NCBI RefSeq assembly: GCF_963576615.1
Contig: NC_088717.1
Coordinates: 13,398,108 to 13,462,107, forward strand
From: Watersipora subatra
Taxonomy: Eukaryota > Bryozoa > Gymnolaemata > Cheilostomatida > Watersiporidae
Reading direction: 5' to 3'
Length of the DNA stretch: 64,000 bases
Position numbers and translations under genes: made by a program. Shown here piece by piece: positions 56,519 to 64,000 of the stretch (positions within the stretch are counted from its first letter, which is position 1; every line of letters starts with the position of its first letter). The notes beneath the pieces were generated by a model. It saw nothing but the letters and a program-made list of their open reading frames with translations. It was not told the origin of the DNA and did no database searches.

Positions 56519-57076
56519 TCTGTTTACTATTTTCGCTTCATTAATTCCTTTGGACACACCCACCATTCTTCAATTCACTATATAAGCGTTGCATAATCTG
56601 ATGGAATATTCTGCCTCATTAACCATCTCTTGATACCTACTTATATTTGAGAATTTGGGTCGATCGAGTGTTGATACCATAAGGCTTGTATGCTTCAGCT
56701 AGAATTCTGTTAGCCGGCTACTCGCGATTAAGTTCGTTGAGTGTCGCTGTTTTCAGGGGCTGTTGTGTGGACAAGCGCCTTGGCATTCGACTTGATTGTT
56801 TTCCTAGGTTTACCTATGGAATTCTCCTGTTTGGTTTGGCTTAACCATTCCATAACAGTTTCTCGACCAGTAATTAGATGAAGATGATGAACTAGTAAAG
56901 GGGCATACATGGATTAATATGTGGATTATTTTGAGGATAGCTCCAACTCAGTGTGAGTATATCAATATATAAAACTTATATCAAAAAGTAAATAATATTC
57001 GGTTGTATTTGTTACCAACTTTATTTCGATATAAAGTATATATGTATATTCAATTGTAAAATATAGAAAAAAATTT

Positions 57077-57590
57077 TTATGTCAGATCTTCTAGTAATTT
57101 AACAATTTGGGAAGTTCCTTGAATATGTACATTGTCAACACCTTCATTTTCTTCGTTATTAAGACTTTTACTAATTTTTTTTTTTTCATTCCAATCATAT
57201 CTATCTAGTATAGTTTTTCGAACTACATGATCTCGTGTATCTGTTTCAGAAATTTTTAGCATAACTGTTAGAAAATCTTCTATTGAACATCCTCTGCTCC
57301 AAAATATTGCAAAGAGAAGACAGTAATCTCCACATGTTGTTGAAAGAATTGTTTCCAATGAAACAACCTTGTTGCCAATGACGTGCAACTAAATTTTTGG
57401 TTCAACAATTCCATTTCTAATTATTTTTTCAAAAACGGTAAAACCAGACCGTTATCGTCATGACAATAAGAAACACACCGAGTTTGTTCAACGCAAAGAA
57501 AAGCGTCAGGAATTTTGTGAGAGTAAGAGTTGCTAAACAATTTTACACCTATCTTGTGGAGAATTTTGTTCTGAATAAGATACATTTAAA
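57077..57590 (-). pseudogene. Adenain-like cysteine protease remnant (Polinton PRO type)
   Basis: The C-terminal frame (57077-57388) contains STTCGDYCLLFAIFWSRG followed by SIEDFLTVML. This matches the active-site block CGxYCLxF and the RxxGxSxxxF tail of adenovirus-type and Polinton proteases. The usual Gln before this block is Glu here (SLETILS). An in-frame TAG is at 57389-57391. The upstream frame (about 57427-57588) carries a HDDNG block where the family has its D(S)FG strand, and is joined only through a frameshift near 57430. No catalytic His-Trp was found. It is a broken gene and its parent would process capsid proteins. The family call is from motif alone; an Ulp1-type protease is the alternative. 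Confidence 0.55.
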
Positions 57591-57724
57591 AGTAAAACGA
57601 TATATGTTTTCATTTTTTGAGATATTGCTTAAATACTAACGGTATATCGGATTTTTTAGAAAATCCGTTTGAATTAACTTGGGCAGAATAATCGTTTGGT
57701 CAACAATTAACGTGGTAGCGAAAG

Positions 57725-58130
57725 AGTTAATATACAAGTGAGCAGTGATTATAAATGTATATATAATAATAAAATGTGAGTAAGATAAAAGCTACTGAAG
57801 ATACAATAAACAAAGCTAGGATTGTGCTAGTCCATGTTGATATACAAGGGAGCAGTGATTATAAATATATATATATATATAATAAATCGTGAGTAAGATA
57901 AAAGCTACTGAAGATACAATAATCAAAGCAAGATTGTACTAGTCTATGTTGATGTACAAGTGGGCAATGATTATAAATGTATATATAATAATAAAATGAG
58001 AGTAAGATAAAAGCTACTGAAGATACAATAAACAAAGCTAGGACTGTGCTAGTCCATGTTAATATACAAGTGAGCAGTGATTATAAATATATATATAATA
58101 ATAAAATGAGAGTAAGTAATGTGAGTATAT
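57725..58130 (+). repeat. ~110-bp satellite, forward arm (4 units)
   Basis: Units of TATACAAGTGAGCAGTGATT..AAAGCTACTGAAGATACAAT..GTGCTAGTCCATGTT, 110-111 bp apart (57731, 57841, 57952, 58063). They are followed at once by the inverted array. Confidence 0.93.
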
Positions 58131-60885
58131 ATAATAATACATTTTATTATTATATATATTTATAATCACTGCTCACTTGTATATTAACATGGACTAGCAC
58201 AGTCCTAGCTTTGTTTATTGTATCTTCAGTAGCTTTTATCTTACTCACATTTTATTATTATATATACATTTATAATCATTGCTCACTTGTACACCAACAT
58301 AGACTAGTACAATCCTAGTTTTTGTTTATTGTATCTTCAGTAGCTTTTATCTTACTCACATTTTATTATTATATATATTTATAATCACTGCTCCCTTGTA
58401 TATCATCATGGACTAGTACAATCCTAGCTTTGATTGTATCTTCAGTAGCTTTTATCTTACTCACATTTTATTATTATATATACATTTATAATCATTGCTC
58501 ACTTGTATATCAGCATGGCCTAGCACAATCCTAGTTTTGCTTATTGTATCTTTAGTAGATTTTATCTTACTCACATTTTATTATTATATATACATTTATA
58601 ATCACTGCTCACTTGTATATTAACATGGCCTAGCACAATCCTAACTTTGTTTATTGTATCTTCAGTAGCTTTTATCTTACTCACATTTTATTATATATAC
58701 ATTTATAATCATTGCTCACTTGTACATCAACAGGGTCTAGCACAATCCTAGCTTTGTTTATTGTATCTTCAGTATCTTTTATCTTACTCACGTTTTATTA
58801 TTATATATTCATTTATATTCGCTGCTCACTTGTATATTAACATAGACTAGCACAATCCTAGCTCTGTTTATTGTATCTTCAGTAACTTTTATCTTACTCA
58901 CATTTTATTATTATATATACATTTATAATCACTGCTCACTTGTATATTAACACGGACTAGCACAATCCTAGCTTTGTTTATTCTATCTTGAGTAGCTTTT
59001 ATCTTACTCACATTTTATTATTATATATACATTTATAATCACTGCTCACTTGTATATTAACACGGACTAGCACAATCCTAGCTTTGTTTATTCTATCTTG
59101 AGTAGCTTTTATCTTACTCACATTTTATTATTATATATACATTTATAATCACTGCTCACTTGTACATTAACATGGACTAGCACAACCCTAGCTTTTATCT
59201 TACTCACATTTTATTATTATATATACATTTATAATCATTGCTCACTTGTATATCAACATGGCCTAGCACAATCCTAGTTTTGCTTGTTGTATCTTTAGTA
59301 GTTTTTATCTTACTCACATTTTAATATTATATATACATTTATAATCACTGCTCACTTGTATATCAACATGGACTAGCACAATCCTAGCTTTGTTTATTGT
59401 ATCTTCAGTAGCTTTTATCTCACTCACATTTTATTATTATATATTCATTTATATTCGCTGCTCACTTGTATATTAACATAGACTAGCTCAATCCTAGCTC
59501 TGTTTATTGTATCTTCAGTAACTTTTATCTTACTCACATTTTATTATTATATATACATTTATAATCATTGCTCACTTGTACATCAACATGGTCTAGCACA
59601 ATCCTAGCTTTGTTTATTGTATCTTCAGTAGCTTTTATCTTACTCACGTTTTATTATTATATATTCATTTATATTCGCTGCTCACTTGTATATTAACATA
59701 GACTAGCTCAATCCTAGCTCTGTTTATTGTATCTTCAGTAACTTTTATCTTACTCACATTTTATTATTATATATACATTTATAATCATTGCTCACTTGTA
59801 TATCAGCATGGCCTAGCACAATCCTAGTTTTGCTTATTGTATCTTTAGTAGATTTTATCTTACTCACATTTTATTATTATATATACATTTATAATCACTG
59901 CTCACTTGTATATTAACATGGCCTAGCACAATCCTAACTTTGTTTATTGTATCTTCAGTAGCTTTTATCTTACTCACATTTTATTATATATACATTTATA
60001 ATCATTGCTCACTTGTACATCAACAGGGTCTAGCACAATCCTAGCTTTGTTTATTGTATCTTCAGTATCTTTTATCTTACTCACGTTTTATTATTATATA
60101 TTCATTTATATTCGCTGCTCACTTGTATATTAACATAGACTAGCACAATCCTAGCTCTGTTTATTGTATCTTCAGTAACTTTTATCTTACTCACATTTTA
60201 TTATTATATATACATTTATAATCACTGCTCACTTGTATATTAACACGGACTAGCACAATCCTAGCTTTGTTTATTCTATCTTGAGTAGCTTTTATCTTAC
60301 TCACATTTTATTATTATATATACATTTATAATCACTGCTCACTTGTACATTAACATGGACTAGCACAACCCTAGCTTTTATCTTACTCACATTTTATTAT
60401 TATATATACATTTATAATCATTGCTCACTTGTATATCAACATGGCCTAGCACAATCCTAGTTTTGCTTGTTGTATCTTTAGTAGTTTTTATCTTACTCAC
60501 ATTTTAATATTATATATACATTTATAATCACTGCTCACTTGTATATCAACATGGACTAGCACAATCCTAGCTTTGTTTATTGTATCTTCAGTAGCTTTTA
60601 TCTCACTCACATTTTATTATATATACATTTATAATCATTGCTCACTTGTATATTAACACGGACTAGCACAATCCTAGCTTTGTTTATTCTATCTTGAGTA
60701 GCTTTTATCTTACTCACATTTTATTATTATATATACATTTATAATCACTGTTCACTTGTACATTAACATGGACTAGCACAACCCTAGCTTTTATCTTACT
60801 CACATTTTATTAATATATATACATTTATAATCATTGCTCACTTGTATATCAACATGGCCTAGCACAATCCTAGTTTTGCAATTAT
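58131..60885 (-). repeat. ~110-bp satellite, inverted arm (about 25 units)
   Basis: The same monomer in the opposite orientation. A higher-order copy is visible: the units at 58501-58900 recur, with the same private changes (CAGCATGGCC, CTAACTTTG), about 1293 bp later at 59800-60200. Some monomers are shortened to about 90 bp. Confidence 0.93.
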
Positions 60886-62580
60886 TATAAAGTGCTGTAA
60901 GAGATCATCAAGAGTGTTAATAAAGTACTGAGAATAAGTATATGTACAATTATTATAAAGTGCTGTAAGAGATCATCAGGTGTGGTAAAAAAGTACAGAG
61001 AATAAGTATGTGTACAATTATTATAAAGTGTAGTAAAAGACCATCAAGAGTGTTAATAAAATACAGAGAATAAGTATGTGTACAATTATTATAAAGTGTA
61101 GTAAGAGATCATCAAGAGTGTTAATAAAGTACAGAGAATAAGTATGTGTACAATTATTCTAAAGTGCTGTAAAAGATCATCAGGAGTGTTAATAAAGTAC
61201 TGAGAATAAGTATGTGTACAATTATTATAAAGTGCTGTAAGAGAACATCAGGAGTATTAATAAAGTACAGAGAATAAGTATATGTACAATTATTATAAAG
61301 TGCTGTAAGAGATCATCAAGAGTGTTAATAAAGTACAGAGAATAAGTATATGTACAATTATTATAAAGTGCTGTCAGAGATCATCAGGATTGTTAATAAA
61401 GTACAGAGAATAAGTATATGTACAATTATTATAAAGTGTAGTAAGAGATCATCAGGAGTGTTATTAAAGTACAGATAATAAGTATATGTACAATTATTAT
61501 AAAGTTCTGTAAGAGTTCATCAAGAGTGTTAATAAAGTACAGAGAATAAGTATATGTACAATTATTATAAAGTGCTGTAAGAGATCATCAAGAGTGTTAA
61601 TAAAGTACTGAGAATAAGTATATGTACAATTATTATAAAGTGCTGTAAGAGATCATCAGGTGTGGTAAAAAAGTACAGATAATAAGTATGTGTACAATTA
61701 TTATAAAGTGTAGTAAAAGACTATCAAGAGTGTTAATAAAATACAGAGAATAAGTATGTGTACAATTATTATAAAGTGTAGTAAGAGATCATCAAGAGTG
61801 TTAATAAAGTACAGAGAATAAGTATGTGTACAATTATTCTAAAGTGCTGTAAAAGATCATCAGGAGTGTTAATAAAGTACTGAGAATAAGTATGTGTACA
61901 ATTATTATAAAGTGTTGTAAGAGAACATCAGGAGTATTAATAAAGTACAGAGAATAAGTATATGTACAATTATTATAAAGTGCTGTAAGAGATCATCAAG
62001 AGTGTTAATAAAGTACAGAGAATAAGTATATGTACAATTATTATAAAGTGCTGTCAGAGATCATCAGGATTGTTAATAAAGTACAGAGAATAAGTATATG
62101 TACAATTATTATAAAGTGTAGTAAGAGATCATCAGGAGTGTTATTAAAGTACAGATAATAAGTATATGTACAATTATTATAAAGTTCTGTAAGAGTTCAT
62201 CAAGAGTGTTAATAAAGTACAGATATTAAGTATATGTACAATTATTATAAAGTGTATTAAGAGATCATCAAGAGTGTTAATAAAGTACAGAGAATAAGTA
62301 TATGTACAATTATTATAAAGTGCTGTAAGAGATCATCAGGAGTGTTAATAAAGTACAGAGAATAAGTATATGTACAATTATTATAAAGTACTGTAAGAGA
62401 TCATCAAGAGTGTTAATAAAGTACTGAGAATAAGTATATGTACAATTATTATAAAGTGCTGTAAGAGATCATCAGGAGTGTTAATAAAGTACTGAGAATA
62501 AGTATATGTACAATTATTATAAAGTGTAGTAAGAGATCATCAGGAGTGTTATTAAAGTACAGATAATAAGTATATGTACA
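60886..62580 (+). repeat. 68-bp satellite (about 25 units)
   Basis: The unit is ACAATTATTATAAAGTGCTG.. GAGATCATCAAGAGTGTTAA..AGAGAATAAGTATATGT, exactly 68 bp apart (60946, 61014). A 680-bp (ten-unit) higher-order copy is shown by the private GGTGTGGTAAAAAAG variant at 60979 and 61659. The monomer matches the SINE leader at 18185. Confidence 0.95.
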
Positions 62581-62869
62581 TCTAATCTGATTGTATGTCT
62601 TACTTTTACTATATCTTACTTTTACTATATCTCACTAAAAATAATGTATGTTTTGATTGTAGACAGTTCATTCTCATTCGACAATGAAAGAAGAAGAAGA
62701 AAATTGGGATTGAATGAAATTCAATAGTCTTTTTTATATTATGTTTTAGCATTTTTATATACAAAACTTTTATTCAATAACATATCCATTGATAGTAAGT
62801 TTAAATCCTTATGATATATCATCAAATAAACTATATAAAATTTAATCATAATATCATTTCCTTAACTCA

Positions 62870-63493
62870 TTACTGTCTTGATATACAGAGTTTATAATCT
62901 TTGTTTAATTTCTCTCTGAATTCCTTCAGATTGCATGCTCCGTCAATTCTGAAAAGTTTTAATCCTGATGAAGACTTAGAGTTCATGTAAATCTCACTTC
63001 GATCCAATATCATGAGAGCTGGTGTCAACCATTGAAATGATGAGGGAATGTTATACTTTTGAGGTTCGATGATCGAACATAATACCACACGCTCTCCCTT
63101 ACGTTCAACGAAGAATTGCAACGCAATCTCACAATTGTCATTTTCTTCAGACTTATTTGCTTGTATTACTTCTAACGAAGCTGGAATATCCAAAACTTTT
63201 AGATCAATCCATTTCCATGGTTCTTGCATTTCCTCGGTTTTAAAAACTGTTGCAATAGGTGACGTAATTTTCTCATCTCCTTTCATATAATTTTCCTTGG
63301 ATTCGAATAACCGCTTTACTACCGAACTTTTTCTTGATGATCTTCGTAATGACGTAGTTCTGTTCAATCTAGACTTGGTTGGTCTTCTATACTCTCTTTG
63401 TTTCATATTCAATTGGGAAGTTCTTTCAGAAATAATGTCGATATTCATACTATTGGAAGTTGACTCCTCAGAAGCTCCAGTAACAATCAACAC
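62870..63493 (-). CDS. 207-residue ORF in the right arm, unknown
   Basis: The N-terminal third is basic and Ser/Arg-rich (SRLNRTTSLRRSSRKSS). The rest looks globular (EPWKWIDLKVLDIPASLEVI; EIALQFFVERKGERVVLCSI; FQWLTPALMILDRSEIYMNS). There is no known motif. It is divergent from the 63557 ORF with 63 bp between them. The left arm lacks most of it through the 572-bp deletion, so it may be the only intact copy. It could be a viral-type accessory or capsid-associated protein, but no evidence selects a role. Confidence 0.5.
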   Translation of the reverse strand: MLIVTGASEESTSNSMNIDIISERTSQLNMKQREYRRPTKSRLNRTTSLRRSSRKSSVVKRLFESKENYMKGDEKITSPIATVFKTEEMQEPWKWIDLKVLDIPASLEVIQANKSEENDNCEIALQFFVERKGERVVLCSIIEPQKYNIPSSFQWLTPALMILDRSEIYMNSKSSSGLKLFRIDGACNLKEFREKLNKDYKLCISRQ

Positions 63494-63556
63494 TAACTAA
63501 TAATACTTCATCAATTTATACATTATCTTTAAAAAAGTAGTGGAACCATAACAGCG

Positions 63557-63901
63557 ATGGATAATTTCAGAATTTATGAAGTTTACAATCAAAATGAATA
63601 TTCGTTCGCAGACACATCATTCTCATTCGGGATCGGAAAAAAGAAAATACATACAAGCTCCGACGATCTCGAAATCCATCCGCCACCGTCCGTCAACCCG
63701 TCGCCACCGAGCTCTCCGTCAATCCCCGAAACGGCACGGAAGAGCGACCTCTACCGGACGCCAACGAAATCCGATAATCCCAAATACAACCGCGAATCGT
63801 CTCGCGGCCCGACTCACCACTCGGCCACCGACACCACCACCGCGACGTCACCAACCAACTCACACCATTACTCGCACCACGAATCACACAGATCGCCATG
63901 A
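63557..63901 (+). CDS. Pro/Ser/His-rich ORF overlapping a second frame
   Basis: 114 codons: MDNFRIYEVYNQNEYSFADT then a FGIGKKK patch, Pro/Ser-rich and Thr/His-rich tail. A second frame, 63576-63962 (128 codons, Arg/His/Pro-rich), is open across nearly the same DNA. The N-terminal part seems more protein-like in this frame. The GC-rich, CpG-rich code differs from the AT-rich neighbours. It is duplicated, inverted, in the left arm. Product unknown. Confidence 0.4.
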   Translation: MDNFRIYEVYNQNEYSFADTSFSFGIGKKKIHTSSDDLEIHPPPSVNPSPPSSPSIPETARKSDLYRTPTKSDNPKYNRESSRGPTHHSATDTTTATSPTNSHHYSHHESHRSP

Positions 63902-64000
63902 CTCACACCATGACTCAACACCGCCTAGCTCCGCCCCCAACTGTCAATCAAACAGATCCTGATGTGATGTCACTTCCTGCTCCCTAAGCTCCGCCTATTA

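Larger units (their letters stand above)
54604..64000. mobile_element. Polinton/Maverick-like segment with long inverted arms (right edge cut by the window)
   Basis: Left arm 54604-55436 and right arm 62581-64000 are near-identical inverted copies. The right copy has an extra 572 bp (62982-63553) and an extra ~16 bp near 62605. The interior is 7.1 kb. It contains the adenain-like protease remnant (57077-57590), a small basic ORF (55944-56228), a TTCGCGAA array and two satellites. The arm ends are GC-rich in an AT-rich host. Long terminal repeats plus an adenain-like protease are hallmarks of Polintons, but no polB, integrase, ATPase or capsid gene is visible. At about 9.4 kb it would be a deleted copy. 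Its outer left limit is not certain, because the right arm is cut at 64000. Confidence 0.6.
62581..64000 (+). repeat. Right inverted arm (fuller copy)
   Basis: It pairs inverted with 54604-55436 and carries the extra 572 bp. It is cut off by the window end at CTCCGCCTATTA, matching 54604. The true end of the element is outside. Confidence 0.88.

Noticed and set aside
56320..56544. 74-codon plus-strand ORF rich in NFAK/FTFAK
   Set aside because: Reads through the TTCGCGAA array; the repeats are palindromic DNA sites, not protein.
60886..62580. CRISPR-like regular array
   Set aside because: No unique spacers; the whole 68-bp unit repeats, and the genome is eukaryotic.

Overview
This is metazoan nuclear DNA. 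It is AT-rich, the genes are split by GT-AG introns, and it is crowded with transposons, tRNA-derived SINEs, MITEs and satellites. The mixture of retroelements (RLE-type non-LTR, Gypsy), Tc1, pogo and hAT MITEs and a Maverick/Polinton-like remnant suits a marine invertebrate, perhaps a lophotrochozoan. The species cannot be fixed from the sequence. Four host genes can be supported by exon phase.

Layout. 1-720: 3' end of a non-LTR retrotransposon. 1062-8757 (+): a Ser/Arg/Gln-rich basic protein of unknown function, with five exons whose phases agree; a pogo-like MITE sits in one intron. 10.7-12.6 kb: a 38-bp satellite. 12959-20357 (-): the 3' end of a single-pass membrane protein gene, its introns filled with tandem repeats. 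24779-30104 (-): a complete four-exon EIF1AD gene (163 residues). 30.8-31.4 kb: a 20-bp satellite. 35.9-41.9 kb: a four-layer nest of mobile elements, each layer marked by target-site duplications. 42.8-44.6 kb: a dead Tc1 transposon. 44.7-47.7 kb: two more TIR elements. 49447-53941 (+): the first four exons of EIF4E2 (4EHP).

From 54604 to the right edge lies a segment with long inverted terminal arms, placed where an EIF4E2 intron should be. No further EIF4E2 exon was found before 64000. Its interior holds a broken adenain-like cysteine protease, an array of 13 TTCGCGAA palindromes, a ~110-bp satellite that flips orientation at a hairpin, and a 68-bp satellite built from the leader of a SINE found elsewhere in the window. 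One arm carries two divergent ORFs; the other has lost 572 bp. I read it as a decayed Polinton/Maverick-like element or a virus-like relative. It is the most unusual part of the window.

The two confident housekeeping genes both act in translation: EIF1AD is an eIF1A-like OB-fold protein and EIF4E2 is a cap-binding repressor. Their proximity is probably coincidental. Most of the remaining DNA is intron or intergenic repeat.
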